Below, piece by piece: positions 33,047 through 44,634 of a stretch of 64,000 bases of DNA; the stretch's first letter is position 1, and every line of letters starts with the position of its first letter. The stretch spans positions 1-64,000 of the forward strand of contig JARGSG010000052.1 of the NCBI GenBank assembly GCA_030374805.1, written 5' to 3'. A program made the position numbers and the translations under genes. The notes below the pieces were generated by a model. That model was given only the letters and a program-made list of their open reading frames with translations. It searched no databases and had not been told where the DNA came from. Source of the stretch: Gracilaria gracilis (taxonomy: Eukaryota > Rhodophyta > Florideophyceae > Gracilariales > Gracilariaceae).

Positions 33047-33281
33047 AGGTTTTTGAGGAACGAAGAAGTAGATTTATTTCAACGAGGGTGCGCGGAAGGA
33101 TGAATTCATTTTGCGCTCAGCGTGGCTACTTAGCTACGCTAGATTGGTCACCGCTTCGCCGCCGTTTCGCCGTCGTTTCGCAGCGTCGCCGCCGTCGATT
33201 GCGTTTTGTTCTGCTCTCACATCACCCGATCGGTGGCGACAAACTCTTTTTTTCAAGTACCCTCCAAACCCTATCTAGAGA

Positions 33282-33427
33282 GCAGTGCTGTGCCTGTGGG
33301 CCACACTGAACTGGTAGGGTTGTGCCGTATGGAGCAGCAGAGCACTATGGGTACGTGCCCGCTCTGCGTCTCTCGCTTTACCAAAACTAAAGGGTCTTCC
33401 GAGAGTGTTGCGATAGTGATGAATAAT
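33282..33427 (+). repeat. 146-bp direct repeat, unit 2
   Basis: Partner of 32901-33046, offset by 381 bp. It reads STMGTCPLCVSRFTKTKGSS and ESVAIVMNN and ends in a stop two codons later. The kept CPLC...RF.KTKGSSE..VAIVMNN text in both units suggests a duplicated coding exon or domain, possibly a small zinc-binding motif. Confidence 0.85.
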
Positions 33428-36400
33428 TCTGTTTGAACTTGGAAAGCAATTTTAGCACACGAGCAATTTTATAAATCTTTTTTAAAATTTCATGAAATGG
33501 GGGATAAAGGGATTTTGAAAAGGTCCATCAAACAGAGGTCGTTAAAATATCTCTAACGGAAGATCTTAAAATTGCTTCACGTCATTAACGGAAAAATTGT
33601 TAAACAATAACTACATGTGTACATCATTCATGATAGGTAATGGAGTTTGCCATCTTTTTTTCTGCAAAGTATAATATTGGATGCTTTTAGTCGAGTAGTT
33701 ACTTTGGCTATTAAATTAGGCGTGTGGATTGGGGCCTGAGGCTGGCACTGAATTGATTAAAAAGGATGACAGGTGGTCTTTTTGCTGCTTGCGCGTCGTC
33801 TGGCGCTTTATCTCTTGCAGCCTCACTGGTGGAGGCCGAAAATTTTGCCCCTGGGTAGTCCATGTTAGGTTTTCGCGATTCCTATTGTACTACTTTCTAC
33901 GATAGACACGATATTCACATATGGCCCAATCTGATTGGTGATTTCGAAGAACATTACTAATAAGCTCGTTTTACATGGTTTGATTCTCTATAAAAACTCC
34001 AGTTGACCCACCGACTGCTTCTCGTCTGGTCACCTTCGTTCACGTTTTCAGCAACCGACCCAGTGTTTTAACAGCCACCTAATAAAGGCAAGCGGAAGGA
34101 AGAGGTTAAACACGAGCATGGTTTGATTCGACAGCTCCTGTCACGCTAGGGCTGTTGCCCCTGGTAGAATGTCATTTATAGAGCTAGCAGTTTTTTGGCG
34201 TAAATTCAACCAAGCGAACTGATTGTCGTCGCGAAAACCTGTACTGTCAAGTCTTCTCTTTATCCTTGCCCCAGCGTGAAACAAAAGGCCCTCATGGATA
34301 TTTTTTATTTCTATCTCATCAAGCTGTTCAAGGGCTATAAGCATGACGCTCCAAACAGAACCAAAGACCTACCTGACTAAGCCAAGACGAAGATCGAGAC
34401 CAAGAAGAAGAGAAGGTTTGGGTGTTGGTCAGACAAGTTCAGATTTTGATTGAGTTGCAGGATTTCCATAACCACTCCTCATTACAGCATTTGCGCGCTT
34501 GTGCATTGCGTCCATTAAACCCCCTCCACCCACATAAGTCGGTGCAAGGGGCAGTGATTCCCAAACTCTCGGCTGGAATCAAGCTTGCGTTTGCTTTGCC
34601 CTGAAGGTTTTGGACTGGGGGAAATGACCAACACTTAGCTCCGCCACCTGCTCCGTCGTCTGCAAACCAGAGCACTGCAGCGAACGCTTATTGAGATTCC
34701 ACTGGATGACCATGATATTCTATTTCTTCCTACAAACCTGGGTGATGGACTGTACTCTTGTACGTGAGAAGAACTACTCAGGGTGCGTTGGAGTTTCGTA
34801 GAAACAGAGAAGTGTACAAAAGGGGATTCAGGACGATTCGGAGATGTCAAGAGTAATATTTTTGTGAGATTTTATGGTCAACGAGGAGCGCAAAGGTCCA
34901 GTAATTTGTATCAGTGTTATGGATGGTTTGAACAAGAAAGCGAGCCATAAAAACACAATGATTAATGACCTGGACATTTTATTAAACGAAATGGAGTTAT
35001 TTATCCACAAAGCCTACGGTTGATTAAAATCTTATAATGCTATTCACGAATTCGTTGCATGCTATAGTATTCTCTACAACTTACCGAAGACGTGCGATAA
35101 GTTTCGTCATGGTTCCACTGTGGAACTTGTGTTGTATATAAATGGGATATAGAAGGATGGAATTGAGGTCTTCAAATATATACCTACTCACAGTTTCTGG
35201 ACTTATATGGGATTCTAATTAGAGATTTCAAACTTGGGTTCATGTGCAGACATCCAAAATTTTGGGATACAGATGACGCATAAGCCCCACCTAGCCAGGC
35301 TCTTACTTAAAGACAAACAGAGTACTAGGGATACCAAGGGTAGTCGCACGCGGCCCCGTCGATTGCAGCAAGTAAAGGATATGTCGACATCGCTTCGGTG
35401 CCCCATTCCAACCGTCCCTGGAATAGTGATGTTACCCGGAGGTCTGTGGGGCCGCAACCGTAAAGTGCAGCAAAGACGATTATCGGCCACTCTCCCGTGT
35501 TTTTCCAAAACGAAAACGACCACTCAAAACATCTTATGTGGTCTCGAGTACAGAAAAAATAGTTTTCTGCATATTGAGAGACATTTACAACAGTAATGTT
35601 TTCCAGATGAAGATATCGAAGGTATCGAACCTATAAATGTACTGTAGTGGTTTTCGCTACATTGACAAACACCAAAATTACCGCTTTTGAGACATATGGG
35701 GAATGGCAAAGCAGGTTACAGAAAAAGCAGAAATTTTTGAAGTTAGAAGGAAAGGTGAATTTCCCGAGTACCACAAGAAGCATAAGAATGAATTAAAAAA
35801 ATTGCGCAAAGGAATTGGAATGGAAGAGCATTTTCCTTTTTCTGGCCGTTCTTTTGCTGAGTATTTCCATGTCTAGCAAGAAGTATATTTCAATTCTTAT
35901 TTTAGACTCTTTTCTAGTGCTAGAGGCGCCCATTGATGAAATTAGGCTGGGTGAAGGGTGGTTCGGAAGGCGAAGTGGGGTTGGGCAGTAGTAACTGTAA
36001 ATGGATACGAGTTACCGCAGGCGGTTCGGCGCATGTGAGAATTGATCAATCTAAGAATAAAAGATGCTCAGAAGATCGCAAAGGGGGAGCAGGATAACGT
36101 ATACAGAGATCGAATGAAAGCTCTGGAATCCATTAATTTAAAAGATGAGCAAATAGTATATTTCATTGATCGAGATATGACTGATTCTGCAAGTACACCC
36201 CATAAGCCTCTAAATTATGGACCAATTACATTCTTCGGTGCTAAAACATACTTTTTACAGGTTTGAGACATTCAAATTATTATGAGGGGTAGAAGAGGCA
36301 TGATGATGTACAAGAAAATTTTGCAAGAAAGCTTGGAGAAGAGTACTGGACCTCCTGGATTAAGATCTTCCTCCTTATATATAGAGGGATACTTTGACAG

Positions 36401-38985
36401 AAACAACATCACAGTCTTAGATGTTCCCAAAGATTTTCTGCACTGCCCAAGTACGATATGGGATCGCATCTCATGTTCGCGTGAGACAGCACAAAGACGA
36501 ACAGTGGCTTTTCGACACCTGTGGACCGTATTATTTTGCCTTCCTTTTTTGTCCGCCTCCTTCTATCAACCAGTTTTTGGTACTATTCGTTCTGTTATAT
36601 CCCACGTTTTACATTATCTACCAAGTCTACTATATGGATTAGGAACATACTATAGATGATCGTATTGTTCAAATGGCAAAACTTGGAATTGAACTTCACC
36701 TACGTAAACCTATATATCATTTTCTGATTAGTGGTGGAGTCCTCAATCATATTCGTTCGTAGAAGAGTCATATTTCTAACATGCTTTTCAATTCTTCAAA
36801 AAACGTTTCCAGCAATAGTATTGAAAACCACTTGGGAAAAGAAGATTTTTATCGCTTCATGGAAGTGAATGTTGTCTTCCTTGATGCTCCAGGTTTGAAA
36901 CAAGCTCATGAAACGAAATAGGAGTATCTCCACTGATGTATTTGTATACATGGGGTGAAAAGAACTCGATATGGCTTTATTCTGTCACAATGATATTATG
37001 GGATGTTGTTCAGAAGTGTGATATTGTGTACTCCGTTTTACCGACCCCTCGTCTATCATTCAACCAATTCTGGCTTTTTTCTTACATTAATCTAAATTTG
37101 GAATCGTCTTCATGTGCTCTTTATTGTCCCCGTAGTTTCTCTGAATTCAAGAATCGCAATTTTATTCATAACATTTATAGGATATTCTAGACGTTTCGAG
37201 TTAGACCCAGTATCTAACGCCTTGAAACACTTTCTAGACCTTTAGACCATTTTATGAGATCTAGTACAACCTAAATCACTGTTTTAAACCAATGACTATA
37301 CAAAAAATTTCAATGTTTGAAAATTTGGAGAAGCTCTATAAGAGAATATTCGGTTATTTCCTTTATCAAACAGTATTTAATTTTGTCTTTCTCACTCCGA
37401 ATGTAATTATTAACATCATAATACTCGATAACGATGTTCCGTGATATCATTTTTTAACTCAAGTTCTTTTTTCTTGTATACATAGAATACTCAGATGTCA
37501 ATCAAACACAGTAGTAATACTCAATATGTTTCTTTTAAAAAATGCACCGTTTCACACGGCGCATTTGCTTTCTTTGAGGAGTCACTCTGTGCTTGAATCA
37601 TTCCATTCCAACAAGTTAAAATATAAGGCAAACGAGCATATATAATATGCTCAATTTTGGATGCGTAGTGCTATGGTCCCAAAACATCATTATGCTCCCC
37701 CCAACTGCCACATTTAGTACCAATATCTTGTTACTGTGAAAAGCTAAACTTGTGAAAAATTTTGCTGATAATCTGTGCTTCTCCTGCCGTAAAGAATACT
37801 ATGAAAAGTGAAACCTGTGCATGTATCTGTCCATAATTGGATCCTTCTCCGCAGGTAGTAAAATATTTTCTCTATGATCAATTCGAGACTGTTTGACTTT
37901 CGTAAAGTTTAAACACGATAATCCAACTGTTCCTTTCTAGAGATAAAGCTAATTACTGGAGCTTTGTGAATTTGTTACGAAAAGATTGTTTCTCTAAACG
38001 CTGATGAACATGATTCACATAACACTGTAGAGTGAAAAGTGAAATGAGCGCCAAGCACAATACGCAAAAGAAATATGGCCGCGTTGCTCTATTTTCCGTT
38101 AATAGTAATAAAGAATTGACAACCAGAGTGTGTTTGGAATCCAACATTTCCCGAATTTCCAGAACTCTAAATATTAAATGTTAAAATAGCACATCCAAGA
38201 CGTATCTAGTCATATCAAACAAAAATATGAAAGAAAATTGAATACATTCACCAGATAAACTTTCCTCAAAACAAGCGTTCTTTAATGCAAAATTCCATTT
38301 CCGAGAACACAGACGATGTAAACCGCAAAAACTGTCCTGCAGTTGAACAGCAAGTGATTTGCATATTTTAAGTTTCTTTTCGAAGCAAGAGGTTAATTGA
38401 AGTTACACTACGTGTTGGAATTCATTCTAAACAATTTAAGGAGTTAAGAAACGACAATCTTCGTATGTTACAGCTTCACAGCCGTCTTTGAGATCCAGAT
38501 ATGAAGGAATTTGTTCAATGTATTAGAGCAACTCTCAGTAGAGACCTGTGCAGCGCTGTGCAACCCGGCAGGCTGTAGTGAGTAGAACCCACTCACTTTC
38601 GCCACTCTTAAGTGGTATTCACTCACTCCAAGACAAACCCGTCACCCACAAACTTTCTACCAAGTTAGCTTAGGTGGGTGAAAAATCACACTAGCACGAT
38701 ATACTGTTTGTTTTTCGCTTGGGAGTAGTATAAGGGCACTTGAGGAGCGATTCCAACTCCTCTTAGTATATGAGGGCATCGAATTCTCACCAATCATCCC
38801 TCTTCTTTGCGCTACCAACCGACAAGCGCACAAAGATCATTTCCAATGCTGACGGTTGTATCGTATCATCGTTCGGGCAGCAAAATGGCGTCCGTTTCGA
38901 AACCGAACACGCAGTCTGGAGACGATGGTGATTACACTCTCCAGCAACCAACCTCTGTAGCGTTCTCAGTCAATCATTCACGCCC
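33428..38985. other. AT-rich, gene-poor region with scattered coding relics
   Basis: Long AT-rich tracts without genes. Possible relics are a minus frame at 34141-34344 (NIHEGLLFHAGARIKRRLDS), a plus frame at 35234-35596 (RTRPRRLQQVKDMSTSLRCP), a complete 58-codon plus frame at 35703-35879 (MAKQVTEKAEIFEVRRKGEF), and a broken plus reading at 36042-36900 that includes RDMTDSASTPHKPLNYGPIT, YGIASHVRVRQHKDEQWLFD and HLGKEDFYRFMEVNVVFLDA. These may belong to one or two very old genes. From 36,900 to 38,985 nothing coding was recognised. Confidence 0.4.
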
Positions 38986-38989
38986 AGTA

Positions 38990-39310
38990 GAAACAGGAGA
39001 TATAGGATGGACACATGGCTGATATAAGCCATGGTTTTTGGATATAAATTTGGTGAATGTGAGATACAATTTTATCATAAAATGGGATTTTGGTTCCAAA
39101 GGTAGGACAGCGTATCGATACAGTTCGGATGCAATTTTGAGCGTTTCTGTTTTTCAGAAACCTTTTGACATTAGTATTAGTAAAGCTCCCTATTCGATGC
39201 GGGTTGGTATAAGTACGCTCGAAGTAAAGCCGGTATCTTTTAGAGATTGGAGCGATATATTTTACGCATGATGTTGAACGGATTCCATTTGGATATAAAA
39301 TCTTTCTGAT
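38990..39310. repeat. Possible MITE-related relic
   Basis: Starts CCCAGTAGAAACAGGAGATA, close to the MITE terminal repeat, and has a GATAT-rich interior. The far end (near TTTCTGATTCTCAATGATTGGG) is only a weak inverted match. If real it is a third, diverged family. Confidence 0.35.
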
Positions 39311-42300
39311 TCTCAATGATTGGGTCGAGCGGTACTACGTTGCGAGCAGCGTGGCAACGTCCCACCACGAGAAACAGGTTGGGCTTGTTGCTTGTGTTCC
39401 GGTACGCCGTTGCAATGCCCTGGCGTCAGTGCTTGATCTGGATCCCTCCGTTTTCTTTCATCGTAGATAACGCGCGGTCGCTGAAGTTCCGATTCCATGT
39501 GTTACGGCGAGAGTGTTCGAGCAATGAAATATTCCTCATCTCCACGTCGGGGTATTGTGTGACGCCCCCGTGGACTTCTAACATCTGCTAGCTGTCGTTA
39601 TCCAACTTGTACTCGTTCCCCGGCACCCCCCCCCCGGACACCCTAAGAAATCTGTAGCACAAGTCGTACAGTCCTCATTCTCCATGCAGATGCTTGTTAC
39701 CTCGTTCAATAGTCCGGCAGATGCGGCCGTTATGCAACCGCCGCTATGACACCGAAATTGGGTAGAGCCGTATCCAGTGATAACATCCAGAGTTGAGCTC
39801 GCCGCTTTCCGACGCTGGTGCTAAACGATTGCTATAAGCACTTTGGAGGACGTTAGGCTGCGTGTCCTGGACGCAAGTAGCAGCATATCACGCACACGCA
39901 GTACTGAGCCTTTTTTGGAGCGTGATGTACGCGAGCGAGGTCCCTTACGCCGAGCCACCATCTAAGCTTTGTCAACTCATCTCAGTGGTAGTAAATATCA
40001 GCTTCTGTATCGTCATCTGCTCGAACCCCGCTATCCAAGGCGAGTGCCACGGTTGAAATGTGTGAAAGATTGTGCCGAATATCGCCTTCAGGGGGAGCAA
40101 AGTCCCCAAAACAAAGTCTTCATCTGCAGTGTATGGCCCCCCGCGCTTATCTCTGCGGACATAATGGCCAGATAGGTACCCGATCAACTTGGTGTGCAGA
40201 AACACAATGCGAACTTGAATGCTGCAAGCGGTAGGTTGTTTAAGGGCGCACAGTTTCGTCCAATTTGAAATAAGAGTCCCGAGATCTTGTAGTAGTACGT
40301 TTGTGGCTGACAACGTACATTACAAGTTACCTAACAGACCTCTAGGGGGCCACCGCAAAGTAGGTCTTCCAGACCATCAATTGCAAGAGCTGGTGAAGAA
40401 ACGTCACCGTTCTCCGCCTTTTCGGCACAAGTATGGCGTCTTAGTGAGCGCAGTTTTTTTTAAACACGATGGGGCTGTTACCCAAGCGTCACCACGTATT
40501 AATGCAGTTCGGTCTCGAAGCTAGGCACAGTATCTTGCTCTGGGCGAAAGTGAGCAGAGCCGGAACGAGGTTTAGAGAACCTCGTTTGCAGGTGTAGAAA
40601 CGGGCTTTTATGGAAGTCTCTTCAAGCCAACTGTTTGGCTTGTAGCATGTGATTCTGTGAAAAGTGACGAATTTGGTCACGTTATGCTTTCTGTTTGATG
40701 AATCGTTTATGATGCTGCAGGAACATGCATCAAACCTCTCATCCGAGAGGTCTACGAAACAGGAAGCTTCGAATAAGCCCTTATTCATTTACGCTGCGTT
40801 CTTGGAGACCCGAGCTACTTGGAAGGTCTTTGAATATGAATGCAGCGTGGCTCGGTCTGCCTCTACCAGCAACCCCATTGCGGTTTGATTTTCTTTCATA
40901 TCTTTCTTTCGTTCACGATGCTTTGACGTGCGTGGGGTACCAACGTCGCTTTCAAGGCGGGGAGGGGTGTTTAAGCCCTTGAAAGTTGGGATGCAGTTTG
41001 GTGGTACTCACCACCCAAGAACTGAATGATTTTTAACTACTGTACGAAGGGTCCTCCAAAATTGCCAACTTTTCATTGAGTCCCTGCACTATGTTCATTT
41101 CCTGCTGTGATACAAAACACTTTTTTTATCTCGTATACTCCGGATGATGAACGAAACAATGTATTGTATTTGACGCTGCTCCTTCATCAGGTAATTTTCG
41201 AAAGTAGTGCTTCAGTAGGCGGCTGTGCGATTGAATTAGATTTCTTGCATGGCCTAATGCCATTGCCGGAGACTTTGGCATTGTAACGAGATACTGGATT
41301 GGTCGTCATCCTGTTTGAACAGGGTTGATTCTCATTTACAGCAGTTTTGGAGGCATTCAATCCAGGGGCAGAGTATTTGGACGGGAAGGAACCCATAATG
41401 AGTTTCAGAAGCGTTTAAACGCTTCGGTGGTTGGAAATATGATCTTTTGTTTCATGAAACTGACAATGCCGCTTTACGTCTCGCTCACCGAACTTTAAAC
41501 CGACATTTGCTACGCGCTGTTTACAACTCCTGGATGCCTTCCGTTGTCTTTTGTTTGCTTACCCACCCGTTCTTGCGGACGCCCCCGGATTCAGTTCTGT
41601 TAGAAACGACATATTCACTTCTTGGTAACCACTTGATTCAAAAAAGGCTCTCGTTCGCGGGGCATATGTTGAATCCACAGAAGTCACTCTAGAAAATTTT
41701 GCGCCGTCCTCAGTTTCATTTTGAGCAGAATGGTAACTATGTGGACTCATTTTCCCAGGTGCTGGCGTTTTTTTACGGCGAATAGGCTGATGTGACACTA
41801 TTAAGAGTAAATAGTGGAGAGTTTGACAACGGTGTAGGTGATGTTCCGGAAATATGTTTCATAATATCAGAACCTCTCCAATTTTTGTGTTTTTAGCTGA
41901 CTTGGAGGTTGTGACTGAGATCTCTGAATGTCGAAAAGATTTGCTTTCGTATGATGTTCAACCAGCGCAGATACAGTGACAACTCCGGAATTTGAACGGT
42001 ACAGGGTGCCTCACCCACATTTGTAGATCCATGCTGCAGCGTCTCACATCGAAGATGGGGACGATACCAATTGCAATTTCGTCTGTAATTGCAGGATCCA
42101 GAGCTTAGGTTGTTCCGAGGACAACTGTAAGAGACATATAGAGCCCAAAGTGTAAAGCAGCATGTTAGTAATGGCGTTGGCATGCATTAGCGTAGTTTAA
42201 CAGTGAAGAGCAAGAGATTTTCCTGAAGGCTTATTATAGCATATGCTCAGACCAAGTAGTGCCTTGTCGTCAACAAGCCTCTCGATGTCAAGAGGCGTTC

Positions 42301-42599
42301 GGTCTCAAAGCGCATATTTTGAACGAGCGCTTTCAAACTTCTCATTGCAATCGCCAAGAATTCGTTCTGCAAATACATTGTGGCCATCCAATTAATGCTT
42401 GAGGCGGAATCATCCTGGAAGGACGCGCATGGTGTACAAAGGTGAGAGTTCAAGCGATAGCGAGGGCCCGAACTCTGATTCTACGTCTTTTTTCCCTGCT
42501 TTCAACGATGTTGCGCCGTCGTTCGCTTCAGAGCCCATTTTGTTGAGCAGAGCTTACAGTATCTATAATGGAGGTCTCTTTCTGTGTGGTCAGACCATT
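39311..42599. other. No recognised gene
   Basis: A minus frame at 39972-40313 reads IGYLSGHYVRRDKRGGPYTA and has coding texture. A plus reading around 41,430-41,790 (ETDNAALRLAHRTLNRHLLR and FAGHMLNPQKSL, then QFHFEQNGNYVDSFSQVLAF after a TAG) is probably a decayed gene. Neither matches a family I know. A CCCCCCCCGG homopolymer-like run lies near 39,625. Confidence 0.3.
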
Positions 42600-43735
42600 T
42601 AAGGGCGCAGAGAAAGAAAAAAATCGCAATGCTCCTGGGTAGAACGAGCATCGGAAACTCGAGATTAAGACGCACTCGCGTGCACTTCACCACTTGGTAC
42701 GTTGCAAGCCATAGGTTTGGAATTAGAGTTTTTGTATGGAAAAAGACACTACATCGGAAGCCCAGAAGTCTTGGTGCACCCACTGGTGACCAGCAAGACG
42801 CCCAGTACTTCTTGGTGAAACTACATGTTCGTGTTTCATATTGGAAGCCAAATAGCGCAAAACAAAACATGGCACAAGAATATGCCTGGGTAGAACACGT
42901 TCTTTCGAAGCGCCGAGTTGTGAACGATATCATTTTTACGGAGTATGGTCAGTCCTGTGTCCAGTGCAAACACCCTGTCTGTGCCATACGCGGAAAAGCG
43001 CTTGCTGCTGACAAACAGGGGTTGAGAGAAGGTTACGGATCGTTTCGATTATGTACTACGTTTTTCAGGAAGGCTCGTGATTTAAATCGTTTGCGGGGTA
43101 ACATCATGTTTCGATGATGCGACGCAGAACCCTTGACAAGTTGCACCCAATAAAGAGCGGGATTTCAAGAATCAAATTTGTGTTTGGAAGGCGGTAGTGC
43201 CACGTGGCAAAAAATCTTTCACAATGACTTCACTGAGTTCCAAAGTACGACACGATTACCAAGATACTCGCGCCTGCGGTTTCAATGTCGGAGTCCTTGA
43301 TGATAGGAGCGGCACAGCTCTCTTCAAAGCGCGGTTCGTCGTCTCCGTCGCGATCCAATTCTAAACTGGCCTTAAAAGGGAGAAAGTACAGAAACATTCA
43401 ATCAAACAAGGATAGAAAAATAAAACCCGCAGGGCCAGGTACAAACAGACAAGACGCGAAGCACATGGGAAAAGATTCAAGAGGCTCGTTTCTCGGGAAA
43501 AAGACGAAGATTCCCTCATGCACTCTGTAGAAGACATGAAAGCCCTAGGTTAGGACTTTGTGAATGACGTAGAAGTGAGAACTGGGCAGGTTAAGCACAC
43601 TTTGGAGATAGAAAGGTGGTATCACTTCTAGATTTTACATAGTTTTTAATATGAAAACACTCCTGGCGACAGATGCAGAATTAACTACTCCATCTTTGGA
43701 GAAAAAACAGCATTCAAGGATAGCGGTAGGGCGTA
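42600..43735 (+). pseudogene. Zinc-module gene, decayed second copy
   Basis: A degenerate paralogue of the 26.4-27.3 kb gene in opposite orientation. The main start is at 42870 (MAQEYAWVEHVLSKRRV). The zinc module is damaged: QSCVQCKHPVCAIRGKALAA has lost the H and C of the consensus, and the last pair reads CTTFF instead of CTTCF. The NLS-like block survives as GRKYRNIQSNKDRKIK. The C-terminal segment, after frame changes, reads EVRTGQVKHTLEIERWYHF and RINYSIFGEKTAFKDSGRA, matching the intact copy to its final residues. Upstream homology starts before the ATG (TGDQQDAQYFLVKLHVRVSY), which supports a longer ancestral protein. At least three frameshifts and several stops are present. Confidence 0.75.
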
Positions 43736-44320
43736 ATTATAGAAAGGTCTTGTTTTTTGTTCTGTATCATAAGACGCCACATATTCTCGTGAGTGCTAGT
43801 GTCATATGAGTTCAAGAAACCACTGTCTTATTGTACCATATCCTCTCGGTTCCACAAAATGAAAACCCACGCAAAGTATGGAGGAGTACCATGTCCTTGC
43901 TTTCCCACACTGCACAAAGAAAATGAACTCACCGATGCGGCAGACGATTCGCCACTAAACTACGTGCTGAATCTTTCTCCCAACAAGGTACAAATACCTG
44001 CAGTACATGATAAACTCATGCGGTGGTGACCGTACAACATTCTGGCCGGAACGTTCCGCCAACAGGTATCGAAGTTCAAACGCATTCTTCGTGCATACCC
44101 GACTCAAGGGATGATCACTCTTCGTAACAATTCATAAACAGAGACACAACCCTGGCCATTTTGCTGGACTCAGGCGTTTGCCCGCAAGCTTTTCAACAAT
44201 AATAATCGGATATGAGAGAAGGAACCCACGCTTCTTCAATTGAGTGTTCCGCCCCAGATGTTGAGGAAAGCATTTTGATCACGAACGCACGCCAGAAACC
44301 CGGATGTTATCGGCTTGTTG
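43736..44320. other. Spacer, no recognised gene
   Basis: A 78-codon plus frame (43793-44029) starting MLVSYEFKKPLSYCTISSRF has no family. The rest is short frames. Confidence 0.3.
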
Positions 44321-44634
44321 TGTCGGCAAGCCGCACTTGCACACTCTATGGCTTGCTTGTGGCGCAAAGTGCGCAGTTGAGAAGTTGAATAAGTAAAACT
44401 TGATGTTGATGACTGAGTTTGTGCCCTTGTCAAAAGAGAGTTGCCTCTCTGTCTTTACCTTTTATACTACTCTAGAACTACCCTGGGTAAGACAAAGACA
44501 GTCTGTATATGTTCGCAGTTACCCGTTGCACTAGTCTCTCGAAAGGTGCCAACCACGCAGTTGGGCTGGCGCCTGATGTGGCTACATTCACTTTCTTTCT
44601 GATATATCATTAAATGTCCCAATCTCTAACAACC
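44321..44634 (-). repeat. Candidate Copia 3' LTR
   Basis: Read on the minus strand, the Copia coding end is followed by a purine-rich tract (AAGAAGTGGG) and then TGTTAGAGATTGGGACATTT, a plausible LTR start. A possible end is CGACACAACA near 44,321. No matching copy was found at the other side of the element, so this is a positional inference only. Confidence 0.3.
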
